64,000 nucleotides of DNA from Haladaptatus sp. DYF46 (GTDB lineage: Archaea > Halobacteriota > Halobacteria > Halobacteriales > Haladaptataceae), in the NCBI RefSeq assembly GCF_021083305.1, contig NZ_JAJFAY010000002.1:372001-436000 (forward strand), given 5' to 3'. The notes under the pieces are model-generated. The model was given only the letters and a program-made list of their open reading frames with translations. It made no database searches and had not been told where the DNA came from. The position numbers were made by a program, and so were the translations under genes. Positions within the stretch are counted from its first letter, which is position 1, and every line of letters begins with the position of its first letter. Positions 17,208 through 25,917 of the stretch are shown in pieces.

Positions 17208-18449
17208 ATGAATCCAGGGGACCGCGTTCGCGTCGAGCGAGCGGACGAAACCTACGAGGGCGTACTGCTTCCCTCCACGACGCCGGACGACCTCGTCGTT
17301 AAACTCGACGGCGGGTACAACGTCGGCATCGACCGCAGGGCGGCGAACGTAGACGTACTCGAATCGGAAGTGTACGATATCGAAGAGGAGACGTCGGACG
17401 ACTCCTCGGTCGTCGAATTCGACCCCGAGTTGCCGACGATCTCGCTCATCAGCACCGGCGGGACCATCGCCTCGACGGTCGATTACCGAACCGGCGCGGT
17501 GACGGCACAGTTCGACGCGAAGGACGTGCTTCGCGCGGTGCCGGACCTCGCGGGACGGGCGAACTACCGCGGTCGCGTCGTCGCGAACATCCTGTCGGAG
17601 AACATGACGCCCGACGTCTGGCGGGAGTTGGCACGGGCCGTGTACGACGAAATCGAAAACGGGGCCGACGGCGTCGTCGTCATGCACGGAACGGACACGA
17701 TGCAGTTCACCGCCTCCGCCCTCTCGTTCATGCTCGACACGCCGGTCCCCATCGTGTTCACGGGAAGCCAGCGCTCCGCCGACCGACCGTCCTCCGACAA
17801 CGTGATGAACGCGGTCTGTTCGGTCGAGGCCGCGAAGGCCGACTGCGCGGAAGTTCTCGTCTGCATGCACGCGACCGAGAGCGACGACGTCTGTGCGCTC
17901 CACCGCGGAACGCGCGTTCGGAAGAACCACACCTCCCGCCGCGACGCCTTCGAGACCATCGGCGCGGAACCGCTCGGCGAAGTGGATTACGATACCGAGG
18001 AAGTCACGTTCCGACGTGACTACGACGAGCGAGGGTCACGGGACCTCGCCCTCTACGACAGCCTCGAAAGCGAGGTCGAACTCCTGAAGTTCACGCCCGG
18101 AATGGGCGTCGAGGCGCTCGACTACGCCGACGGAAAGGCCGGACTCGTTCTCGAAGGAACTGGACTGGGCCACGTCCACTCCGACTGGGTGGACCGCATC
18201 GGCGAACTGGTGGACGACGGGACCACGGTCGTCATGACAAGCCAGTGTCTCGGCGGGCGCGTCTGCGACCGTGTGTACGACACGGGCCGCGACCTGCTCG
18301 ATGCTGGTGTCGTCGAGGGCGAGGACATGCTCCCCGGAACGGCGAAGGTGAAGTTGATGTGGGCGCTGGCGAACAGCGACGACCCCGAAACGACGATGCA
18401 GAAGCCACTCGCGGGCGAGATTACCGAGCGCTCGGTGCCATGGGAGTAA
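17208..18449 (+). CDS. gatD: Glu-tRNA(Gln) amidotransferase subunit D (asparaginase-like)
   Basis: The 413-residue protein has an N-terminal beta domain (about residues 1-75, MNPGDRVRVERADETYEG) followed by an L-asparaginase fold. The catalytic signatures are ISTGGTIAS (near residue 85) and VVMHGTDTMQ. GatD releases ammonia from glutamine, and the GatE partner uses it to convert Glu-tRNA(Gln) to Gln-tRNA(Gln), the archaeal route. GatE is not in the window. The ATG at 17208 is chosen because the long in-frame extension upstream is antisense to the neighbouring membrane gene. Its end overlaps the start of the acetyltransferase gene by 10 bp. Confidence 0.92.
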   Translation: MNPGDRVRVERADETYEGVLLPSTTPDDLVVKLDGGYNVGIDRRAANVDVLESEVYDIEEETSDDSSVVEFDPELPTISLISTGGTIASTVDYRTGAVTAQFDAKDVLRAVPDLAGRANYRGRVVANILSENMTPDVWRELARAVYDEIENGADGVVVMHGTDTMQFTASALSFMLDTPVPIVFTGSQRSADRPSSDNVMNAVCSVEAAKADCAEVLVCMHATESDDVCALHRGTRVRKNHTSRRDAFETIGAEPLGEVDYDTEEVTFRRDYDERGSRDLALYDSLESEVELLKFTPGMGVEALDYADGKAGLVLEGTGLGHVHSDWVDRIGELVDDGTTVVMTSQCLGGRVCDRVYDTGRDLLDAGVVEGEDMLPGTAKVKLMWALANSDDPETTMQKPLAGEITERSVPWE

Positions 18450-19354
18450 CCGAAATCGAACTCAGGGAAGCGACCCACGACGACTACGAGGCCGTCGCCG
18501 CGTTCACGGAGAACACGTGGGCCGACCGCGACGGAGGCGATTACATCCCGCGCATCTACCACGACTGGATAGACGGCGAGGACCGCTACACCGTCGTCGC
18601 CGACGCCGGGGACGACATCGCAGGAATCGTCCAGTGCGTGTTGCTCTCGGATTGGGAGGCGTGGGGTCAGGGAATGCGCGTTAATCCCGACTTTCGCGGA
18701 CACGGCGTCGCGACCCGCATGACACACGAGTTGTTCGACTGGGCGCGCGAACGCGGAGCGACGACGCTCCGCAACATGGTCTTCTCGTGGAACGTCGCGG
18801 GACTCGGCCAATCGCGGGCGACCGGGTACGATCCGATCACGGAGTTTCGATGGGCGCATCCCGAACCCGATGCCGACGCCGACCCCGCCATGGAAGTCAC
18901 CGACGACGTGAACGCCGCGTGGAGCTACTGGAGCAGGAGCGACGCGGGCACGTACCTCCGCGGCCTCGCACTCGACTTCGAGGAGACGTGGGCGCTGTCG
19001 GAACTGACCCGCGAGGACCTCCAGCGCAGTGCCGAAGACGGCGAACTCCTCGTCGTGCAGGAGGACGGAACACGCGGATTCGCCTGCGTCGCACGCGAGC
19101 AAGAACTGCCGGACGAGGACGGAGAGCGGACGGTGTTCATCGAATACGCCATCGGCGCGTGGACGGACGTGGACGCGGCCCGCTCGCTGTTCGCCGCGAT
19201 TTCCCGCGACGCCGCGAACCGCGACGCGGACGAAACGAGGGTTCTCATCCCCGAAACCCCGCGGATCGTCTCCGACGCGGCCTACTGCCGAGTGGAAATC
19301 GCCGACGATCCGGATTTCGTCATGGGGATGGACCTGACCGAGGACTACCGCTGA
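18440..19354 (+). CDS. GNAT-family N-acetyltransferase
   Basis: The 304-residue protein has an N-terminal GNAT domain with the acetyl-CoA-binding motif A, VNPDFRGHGVATRM (near residue 79). The C-terminal half (about 155-304) may be a second, degenerate GNAT module; such tandem proteins are common. Substrate unknown. The ATG at 18440 lies inside the last codons of gatD (overlap 10 bp), indicating one transcript and probable translational coupling. A direct role with GatD is not implied by the family. Confidence 0.75.
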   Translation: MGVTEIELREATHDDYEAVAAFTENTWADRDGGDYIPRIYHDWIDGEDRYTVVADAGDDIAGIVQCVLLSDWEAWGQGMRVNPDFRGHGVATRMTHELFDWARERGATTLRNMVFSWNVAGLGQSRATGYDPITEFRWAHPEPDADADPAMEVTDDVNAAWSYWSRSDAGTYLRGLALDFEETWALSELTREDLQRSAEDGELLVVQEDGTRGFACVAREQELPDEDGERTVFIEYAIGAWTDVDAARSLFAAISRDAANRDADETRVLIPETPRIVSDAAYCRVEIADDPDFVMGMDLTEDYR

Positions 19355-19387
19355 CGAATCAACGGCGATTTTCCGCGGCGCTAACGG

Positions 19388-20167
19388 CTACCGTCCGCGG
19401 AGCGCACCGAGGACGCCCGAAACCGTTTCTTCGTCCCGAACCTCGTGGTCGACGCCGAGCGGCGAGATGCTGATCTCCCCCTCGGCGAGCGCCCTGCGGT
19501 CGGTTCCGACGGGGTCGTCCATGGACTCCGGTCGGTCCGTCCGAAGCGGATCGTAAAACCGGTCGATGAGGGCGAGGGTCTCCCCGTCCTCCCCCGTCTC
19601 CTCGATTCGAACGTCGAAGTCGCGCGCCGGTCGAGTGAGGCGGACACGCGGCGTTCCGTCTCCGATGGGAGCGTTGACGTTCAGATACGTTCCCGGATCG
19701 ACGGCGTTCGCGCGCTCGACGAGGGAGCGAGTGACCCGCGCCGCCTGAGCGAAATCCTCGCGCTCGAAGCGAGGGGGAACGCCGTCATCGGGGTCGTAGG
19801 CCGAAACCGCGATTCCCGGAACGCCGAGGAAGACGGCTTCCTTCGCGGCACCGACGGTCCCCGAGCGGTCGAGTTTGTGCGCGCCGAAGTTCGGCCCGTC
19901 GTTGCATCCCGCGACGACGATGTGGGGTTCCACGTCGAGCGTTCCGAGACCGACCGCGACGCAATCGGAGGGCGTTCCGTGAACGACGAGACCGCGCTCG
20001 TACTCGTCAACTTCGACGGTGTGGGAGTTCGAACGGCCGACGCCGCTCTGGTCCTCCGCCGGAGCGACGACGGTCACATCGGCCACCGACGTGAGTTCGT
20101 CGTACAGAGCGTCGATACCGGGCGCATCGACGCCGTCGTCGTTCGTCAGGAGAACGCGAAGGCTCAC
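19388..20167 (-). CDS. surE: 5'/3'-nucleotidase SurE
   Basis: The 259-residue metal-dependent phosphatase starts MSLRVLLTNDDGVDAPGI with the metal ligands Asp10-Asp11. It continues with SGVGRSNSHT and the GCNDGPNFG metal/substrate loop, all SurE hallmarks. It dephosphorylates nucleoside monophosphates. The start codon is GTG at 20167, only 3 bp after the stop of the SAMP1 gene, so both are likely translated from one mRNA. Length fits the family (about 250). Confidence 0.9.
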   Translation of the reverse strand: MSLRVLLTNDDGVDAPGIDALYDELTSVADVTVVAPAEDQSGVGRSNSHTVEVDEYERGLVVHGTPSDCVAVGLGTLDVEPHIVVAGCNDGPNFGAHKLDRSGTVGAAKEAVFLGVPGIAVSAYDPDDGVPPRFEREDFAQAARVTRSLVERANAVDPGTYLNVNAPIGDGTPRVRLTRPARDFDVRIEETGEDGETLALIDRFYDPLRTDRPESMDDPVGTDRRALAEGEISISPLGVDHEVRDEETVSGVLGALRGR

Positions 20168-20170
20168 GCG

Positions 20171-20446
20171 CTATCCACCACTCACGGGGGGAAAGAGCGC
20201 CAACTCGTCGCCCGGTTCGAGAGCGGTATTCAACCCGTCTTCGGCGAAGACGTTAGTCCCGTTCCGGAGCACGTTGATGTGGTCGCGGAGGCGGCCATCG
20301 TCGTCCAGTACGCGGGATTCGAGTTCCGGCCGAGGAGCGAGGAGGTTGTCCAAAGCATCGCCGACGCTGTCTCCCGGTTCGGCGTCCACGGACACCTCCT
20401 TCCCCCCGGCGAGTTCGGCCAAGTCCGCGAAGAGTTTCCACTGCAT
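20171..20446 (-). CDS. samp1: Small archaeal modifier protein (ubiquitin-like, SAMP1 type)
   Basis: The 91-residue beta-grasp protein starts MQWKLFADLAELAGGK and ends FPPVSGG with the diglycine needed for activation by UbaA. This matches SAMP1/MoaD-like proteins, which act in protein conjugation (sampylation) and molybdopterin sulphur transfer. The ATG at 20446 is preferred to a TTG two codons upstream. It is directly followed by surE. Whether it is SAMP1 or another MoaD-family paralogue needs alignment; the DHINVLRNG segment supports SAMP1. Confidence 0.85.
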   Translation of the reverse strand: MQWKLFADLAELAGGKEVSVDAEPGDSVGDALDNLLAPRPELESRVLDDDGRLRDHINVLRNGTNVFAEDGLNTALEPGDELALFPPVSGG

Positions 20447-20632
20447 AGGCAACGAAACGGTCGGCGACGGGAAGTGACTTTCTTTCCACGAGGTGTTCCG
20501 ACGGTCGGTGCGCCGGAGAGCGAAGCGGCCACGGGAAGGGAGCGAGCGACGGGACGACCAGCGTCGCTACCGTCTCCGTCACCATCGCAACCACTGCTTC
20601 GCTCACCATCGGACCGGAATGGCCTCGGTATC

Positions 20633-21814
20633 CTATATAAGATCAGGGGTTATCCCCTCGACCGTGGCGTCCGCTGCGTGTTCGATTTCACGCAACCGAG
20701 TCGGTTGGACCACGGCGTACAGTGCGTCCCCGGGTTCGAGAACGCGACTCCGTGGGGGAAGCACCTCGACGGGGTCGCCGTCGGGGCGAACCGCGACGAC
20801 GGTCATGTCGAGGCCGCCGACGGGGACGCCGACGAGGCCGCTCCGCGGGGAGACGGTGACGACGGCCATCGTCTCGTCCGCCGACCGAAGTCGCGTTGCA
20901 AACACCTGCTCGGGGCGCGATTCGACGGGAAACGTCACCAATCGGTAACGGTGTGTCGCGTCGAGTTTCGTCGCCTCGGCTTCGTCCACCGCGAGCGTCA
21001 CGACGTCGCCGACGACGCCGCGGATTTCGCCGGTCGTCACCCGGGTCGGAGCACTGTCGTCCGTGTCGTCATCGTCAGCGTCGTGCCGCCATACGGCGAC
21101 CGAATCGCCGATTCCGGCGCTGAACGCGGGGTCGGCACGAACTGCAACGGCGACGGTTCCCGGTGCGAGCAGCGGTCCGAGCCCCACGACACGCCCGCCG
21201 AGCGCGAGGTAGTCGATACGGCCGTCGTCGGTGAGGTCGATATCCACGTGTCCGACGCCGTAGTCGTCTTTCAGTCGGGAGACGATCCGGTCCCGGAGTT
21301 CCGTGACGGTGAGGCCGCGGGGAAACACGAACGACGACCCGGCGATTTCGGCTTTCCTCTCGCTCGAAACGGTATCGTGACCGTCCATGTCGTCGATGTG
21401 TTCGGGGAGCGTGACCGTGACGACGCGACCGACCGTTTGGACGAGTCGGCTCACGTCGTCGGTTCCAGTTCCACCCGTGAGGGCTACCATGTCCGTCGCC
21501 GCCCAGTCGCCAACGCGGACGCTTCCGAGGGCGGTCAGCCCCGCGACGAGAAACGAGACGACCGTAATCAGCGCGTTCGTGAATGTAAGCATGTCCTGAC
21601 TCCCGTCGAGGATGAACGGCTGGAGCGTCCGCCACGTTCCGAGCCAGATACCCACGGCCCCGACGCCCGCGAGTACCGCGAGGCCGCTCGGTACCCGCTC
21701 GCGGGTGTACCACCGATGGAGGAACGCGACCGCACCGGCGGCCGCACCCGAGAGGAGTCCGAGACCGACGATATGGACGAACGCGTCCACGATGCTCGCC
21801 GCCAACAGGGGCAT
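20633..21814 (-). CDS. Membrane protein with C-terminal TrkA-C domain (second of a pair)
   Basis: The 393-residue protein has about four N-terminal membrane helices (up to about residue 100). A cytoplasmic region follows, ending in an RCK/TrkA-C domain (SGLVGVPVGGLDMTVVAVRPDG ... VLEPGDALYAVV, about 315-385). TrkA-C domains bind ligands such as cyclic dinucleotides in K+ transport systems. The protein is paralogous in layout to the upstream gene, and its ATG overlaps that gene's stop by one base (ATGA), so the two are translationally coupled. Probable role: regulation of, or a subunit in, ion transport. Confidence 0.65.
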   Translation of the reverse strand: MPLLAASIVDAFVHIVGLGLLSGAAAGAVAFLHRWYTRERVPSGLAVLAGVGAVGIWLGTWRTLQPFILDGSQDMLTFTNALITVVSFLVAGLTALGSVRVGDWAATDMVALTGGTGTDDVSRLVQTVGRVVTVTLPEHIDDMDGHDTVSSERKAEIAGSSFVFPRGLTVTELRDRIVSRLKDDYGVGHVDIDLTDDGRIDYLALGGRVVGLGPLLAPGTVAVAVRADPAFSAGIGDSVAVWRHDADDDDTDDSAPTRVTTGEIRGVVGDVVTLAVDEAEATKLDATHRYRLVTFPVESRPEQVFATRLRSADETMAVVTVSPRSGLVGVPVGGLDMTVVAVRPDGDPVEVLPPRSRVLEPGDALYAVVQPTRLREIEHAADATVEGITPDLI

Positions 21815-22998
21815 CAGGCGACCACCGCCGAAAACCGCCGAATCGACTCGTCGTCGCCGACAACGTACAGGTCGTCACCGGCCTCGAGGGCGGTCGTTCC
21901 GGGCGGTGCGACCGTCCAGTCACCGTCCCGTTCGAGCGCGAGTACCGCCACGCCGTACGTCGCCCGAACCGAGGCGGCACCGAGCGTCAGGCCGTCGAAC
22001 TCGCTTCCCGCGCGAATCGAAACCCGCTCCCAGCGCTTACCCGCGCGTCGGAGGAGGCGGATGAGTTCGAACTCGTAGCGCGTGCCCCGCGACTCGACGC
22101 GGAGTTTGGTCGGCGTGTCGTCGAGAAGTCGGCGTGCCTCCCCGTTCGAGACGGCGACCGTGACGCGGCCGTCCCCACCATTGGTGGTCGGCGTGGGAGC
22201 GGATGGAGCATCCGTATCTTCGTTCGCGCCACCGCCACCGTTCGTTTTGGCGCTCAGTACGGTGCCGCCTATCTCCTCGTCTCCGAGCGAGAAGACGACG
22301 GTATCGCTGCGCGACAGCCCCGTCGGTACGAGGGTGTCCACGGAAACCGCACGTTTTCCGGGCGGGACGCGACGGGAAAGCGATCCTTCCGGCGGTGCCG
22401 CGTTCACCGTCGCCGTCGCCCGTGCGTCGATTTCGACGGCCACGTCCGCGAGGTCGTAGTCGGTTCGAAGGCGGTCCGCCAGTCGGGATTCCAGTTCCGG
22501 GATGGGCAAATCGCCGGGGAACGTCCATTCGTCCTCGGCGATGGCCGCTCGGAGGTCGTCGGGAAGCGGCGGATACCCCTCGATGTCGCCGACGTCACCC
22601 GTCGCTCGCACGCGGACCTGACCGAACCGTCCGACGCGTTCGATGACGTCGCTCGACAGGCGGTTTTCGCGCAACTGTCGAAAGCCGATTCGGCGGGGAA
22701 ACGTCGACCCCATCGAATCCCCCTTGGCGTGGGCGTACTGGCTCGACAGCATCACGACGACGAGCGCGACGACGATGATAGGAGACTGGCCGATGGCCGG
22801 GTCGAGGAGGCCGAGTAGCCCGCCCTGCACGCCCGCGATGGCGACGCAAAGGACGACGACGCCGAATCCGGGAACGGAGACGCCAGTCACGTACCGGAAG
22901 ACGAACCCGAGCGTCCACGCGACGAGGGCGGGAACGACGCCGGTCAGCGCCCCGAGATAGAGCCCGAAGAGGACCTGCACCGGCAGCGAATAGCTCAT
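21814..22998 (-). CDS. Membrane protein with C-terminal TrkA-C domain (first of a pair)
   Basis: The 394-residue protein has three hydrophobic N-terminal helices (about 5-30, 40-62 and 70-85). A large cytoplasmic region with a Gly/Asn/Thr-rich linker (about 245-270) follows, then a TrkA-C domain (FDGLTLGAASVRATYGVAVL ... ALEAGDDLYVVG, about 330-394). The ATG at 22998 begins MSYSLPVQVLFGLYLG; upstream in-frame sequence is rejected. It is divergent from the K+ channel gene, with a 163-bp shared promoter region, and is coupled to the similar gene downstream. Confidence 0.65.
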   Translation of the reverse strand: MSYSLPVQVLFGLYLGALTGVVPALVAWTLGFVFRYVTGVSVPGFGVVVLCVAIAGVQGGLLGLLDPAIGQSPIIVVALVVVMLSSQYAHAKGDSMGSTFPRRIGFRQLRENRLSSDVIERVGRFGQVRVRATGDVGDIEGYPPLPDDLRAAIAEDEWTFPGDLPIPELESRLADRLRTDYDLADVAVEIDARATATVNAAPPEGSLSRRVPPGKRAVSVDTLVPTGLSRSDTVVFSLGDEEIGGTVLSAKTNGGGGANEDTDAPSAPTPTTNGGDGRVTVAVSNGEARRLLDDTPTKLRVESRGTRYEFELIRLLRRAGKRWERVSIRAGSEFDGLTLGAASVRATYGVAVLALERDGDWTVAPPGTTALEAGDDLYVVGDDESIRRFSAVVA

Positions 22999-23161
22999 AC
23001 CGTGGCACAAACGGTCGAATACCAAAGACGTACCGACGGGTTTCGTCATCGAAGGAGCAGGTTTCGGTTGCACCGTCGCCGCGTACCGACGATACGTACC
23101 TCCGGAAGGGTGACCGTTCGGCCACCCCATTTATCGCGGCGGCCGTCGCACGAACTGTCGT

Positions 23162-24343
23162 ATGGAGGGGGGTCTCCGGCGGCGGTTCACGTCGGCACGC
23201 GTAGCGGTGTGGTTAGTCATCGGGGTCGCGCTGCTATCGATAGCGACCGGACTCGTCACGACTGCGGCGGGATCGACCGGCGGCGGACTGTTCGGCGGAC
23301 TGGTTCCGCTGGCCATCCGTCAAACGACCACGTACACCGGCACCATCGTCGGTTTCCTGCTGCTCATCGCGGCGATGGGATTGGGTCGGGGATTCCGAGC
23401 CGCGTGGTACGCATGTGCGCTGTTGGTTCCGGTTACGGTCGTCCACGGGCTCCTCCAATCGACTCCGTACTCGCTCCCGCTCGTCGCCTTCGCGCTCGTG
23501 ACGGTACCCGTACTGTTCGTCGTTCGGGGGCGGTTCCAGCGATCGATGGAACTCTCCACCGCCCAGATAGCCACGGCGGCCGCCGTTGTCGGCGCGCAGT
23601 TGTACGGCACCATCGGGGCCTACGCGCTGCAGGACCAGTTCAGGAACCTCGAAACGTGGTTCGACGCGTTCTACTTCACCCTGCTCACCGCCAGCACGGT
23701 CGGCTACGGAAGCGTGCAACCGACCACGACCGTCGCCCGTGCGTTCAGTATGACCGTCATCGTCTTCGGAACCGGCAGTTTCGCGGCGGCGCTGGGCATC
23801 CTCTTCGCGCCCATCGTGCAGAACAGCTTCGCCAGCGCGCTCGGCAAATCATCCACCTCGAACATCGACCTCATGGAAGACCACTTGCTCGTCCTCGGCT
23901 ACGGACACCTGCTCACGGAATCGATACTCGACGAACTCGACGGTTCGACCGAATACGTCGTCGTCGCGGAGGATACGGACCTCGTCGACGAACTGCGCGA
24001 ACGGAAGAAGACGGTCGTCCACGGCGACCCGAGCGACGAGGACGTCCTCGAACGTGTCGGCATCGACCGGGCGAAATCGGTACTCGTCGCCACGGAGGAC
24101 GACGCCGCCGACTCGCTCGCCGTGCTGACCGCTCGACAGTTGAACGCGGACGTTCGAATCGTGGCCGCCGCCACCGACCGTGAGAACGTACAAAAGCTGC
24201 GTCGGGCGGGTGCGGATATCGTCGTCAGTCCGGCGCTCATCGGTCGCATGCTCGTTCGGGCGGCGCTCGATGGGGACCACGTCGAGGAGCTGGCCGACCA
24301 GTTGGCGGGTGAACCGTCGAACAAGACGCTGGACGACTTCTGA
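23162..24343 (+). CDS. Two-pore-loop-type potassium channel with RCK (TrkA-N) domain
   Basis: The 393-residue protein has four or so N-terminal helices, then an ion-channel module with the selectivity filter TASTVGYGS (TVGYG at 179-183). A cytoplasmic RCK domain follows from about residue 241 (HLLVLGYGHLLTESILDEL). The dinucleotide motif GxGxxG is imperfect (GYGHLL), so NAD binding is doubtful. The extra N-terminal helices are more than a minimal Kch channel has. It sits opposite two TrkA-C proteins, which suggests a K+-handling locus. Confidence 0.85.
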   Translation: MEGGLRRRFTSARVAVWLVIGVALLSIATGLVTTAAGSTGGGLFGGLVPLAIRQTTTYTGTIVGFLLLIAAMGLGRGFRAAWYACALLVPVTVVHGLLQSTPYSLPLVAFALVTVPVLFVVRGRFQRSMELSTAQIATAAAVVGAQLYGTIGAYALQDQFRNLETWFDAFYFTLLTASTVGYGSVQPTTTVARAFSMTVIVFGTGSFAAALGILFAPIVQNSFASALGKSSTSNIDLMEDHLLVLGYGHLLTESILDELDGSTEYVVVAEDTDLVDELRERKKTVVHGDPSDEDVLERVGIDRAKSVLVATEDDAADSLAVLTARQLNADVRIVAAATDRENVQKLRRAGADIVVSPALIGRMLVRAALDGDHVEELADQLAGEPSNKTLDDF

Positions 24344-24376
24344 TAGCGCTCGAAGAGCTCCTTCGGACGACGGGGG

Positions 24377-25861
24377 TCAGCCCCGATGGACGACGGCCAC
24401 GTCGCAGTCGACGTCGTGAAGACGCTCGAACGTCGGCGGGGAGATGAACCGCGACGCGGCGCTTCGGTCGGTACTCGCCCCGATGATGACGAGGTCGTAA
24501 TGGTCGTCGTTCGCGGTGAGGAAGTCGTCGATGTCCCGCCGCGAGATGCGCGTCTCGAACGACCCCGAGAACGCCTCCACGAGGTCCGCCAGGGTGGATT
24601 CGGCTCGCCGTCGTTTCGACTCGCTGTCGATGCAGGTACAGACGCTCACCGTCCCGGTCGCTCCGGCGAGCCGTCGGGCGAAGTCGATCATCGCGTGGGC
24701 GGTATCACCCGCCCGTCTGATGGGAACGAGAACCCGCTTCCACTGGTAGTCCCGAACGTCTACCGAGTCCGCGCCCGGGGCGGGACGATAGACGATGGCG
24801 TCGATGCGTCCGCGAAACAGTTTGCGAACGAACGGCGACAGGCCGCCGTGTTTCTCCTCGTAGGGTGCGACCACGAGGTCACAGTTCGTCTCGCGGGCGG
24901 TCCGCAGTATCGTCCGGGACTCGTTCGTCCCGTCCCCGGCGACGACGACTTCACAGGGAACTCCCATCCGGGTTCGAATCCGTTGGGCCCGTCGTTCGAG
25001 GTCGGTGGCCACGTCGTCCGCCGCGTGCGTTTCGGCCACCTCATCGGTTTCGAGGTCGGTGGCCTGTCCCCTGACGAGCGTCGGGTCTTCGTCCTGCACT
25101 TCGGCGGTTTCCCGCACCTCCTCGATGGCGTCCTCGTCCACGATATCCACCAGCACGACCTTCCCGGCGTCGTGTGCGGACGCCAGTTTCGCGCCGAACA
25201 TCGCCGCGTCCTCGGCGTACTCCCCCCGCATCGGAACCAGGACGTGGTCGTCGCCCTTCGTGGACTGATACAGGTAGCGCGAGCGTTTCTGGTAGAACTC
25301 GGTGTGCCAGACGCTGAAGACGGAGACGACGATGAGACTCGAAAGAATGACGCTCGCCACGTAGCTCGGCTCGTGAACGCCGACGACGACGGCGAGGAGC
25401 GACGTCGAGAACGCCGCCGGGAGTTCGAGCGAGAGCGCCCATGTCGCCGCGATGGTCAGAAAGACGGCCAGCCCCGCAGTGATGGGATGAGCCTGCAACG
25501 GCTGGATTGTCGGCACGTGAAGGAACGTCTCGGAGAAGTAAACCGAAAACCAACCACAGACCGCGCCCGTCCCGAGGCCGCCGACGAAGTTCCGGGGTGA
25601 GGCATAGCGGCCGTCGGGGTCACTGAACAGGGTGTAGGTTCCCGAGGCGAGGGGTGGATAGAGGAGAAACGATAGCTCCGCGACGCGGTCTGAAAGCGCC
25701 GTAATTCCCGCTATCAGGACGGGAAGGGCGACCATGGCTGTCAGATGGCGGAGGTTCGCGCTCGTCTCCAACCAGCGGCGAAACTCCTCGGTTTCGCGGC
25801 GTCTAACGCGGCGAGCACGCGACACCGACCGTTCGAATACCGACCACAACCAGTTGCGCAT
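24377..25861 (-). CDS. HPP-family membrane protein fused to two universal-stress domains
   Basis: The 494-residue protein has an N-terminal HPP-type membrane domain (about 40-200), with YPPLASGTYTLFSDPDGRY followed by NFVGGLGTGAVCGW. Two cytoplasmic UspA-like domains follow (about 210-355 and 370-495), the second starting WKRVLVPIRRAG. HPP proteins include a nitrite transporter in chloroplasts and cyanobacteria, but the substrate here is unknown. Adding USP domains suggests ATP- or stress-dependent control. The ATG at 25861 is preferred over the adjacent upstream TTG. It sits between the K+ and chloride channel genes. Confidence 0.75.
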   Translation of the reverse strand: MRNWLWSVFERSVSRARRVRRRETEEFRRWLETSANLRHLTAMVALPVLIAGITALSDRVAELSFLLYPPLASGTYTLFSDPDGRYASPRNFVGGLGTGAVCGWFSVYFSETFLHVPTIQPLQAHPITAGLAVFLTIAATWALSLELPAAFSTSLLAVVVGVHEPSYVASVILSSLIVVSVFSVWHTEFYQKRSRYLYQSTKGDDHVLVPMRGEYAEDAAMFGAKLASAHDAGKVVLVDIVDEDAIEEVRETAEVQDEDPTLVRGQATDLETDEVAETHAADDVATDLERRAQRIRTRMGVPCEVVVAGDGTNESRTILRTARETNCDLVVAPYEEKHGGLSPFVRKLFRGRIDAIVYRPAPGADSVDVRDYQWKRVLVPIRRAGDTAHAMIDFARRLAGATGTVSVCTCIDSESKRRRAESTLADLVEAFSGSFETRISRRDIDDFLTANDDHYDLVIIGASTDRSAASRFISPPTFERLHDVDCDVAVVHRG

Positions 25862-25917
25862 CAACGAATGGTTTCCCAGCGTGAACTATATTCGTTCCTG
25901 CCGTCTCGCATCGAGTA

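Noticed and set aside
19445..22078. A very long plus-strand frame over surE, samp1 and the TrkA-C gene
   Set aside because: Antisense shadow produced by high GC; the minus-strand genes have clear family motifs.
24970..25000. TTCGAATCC-like text resembling a tRNA T-arm
   Set aside because: It lies within the HPP-USP coding sequence and no cloverleaf can be formed around it; the same holds near 42331 in the GNAT gene.
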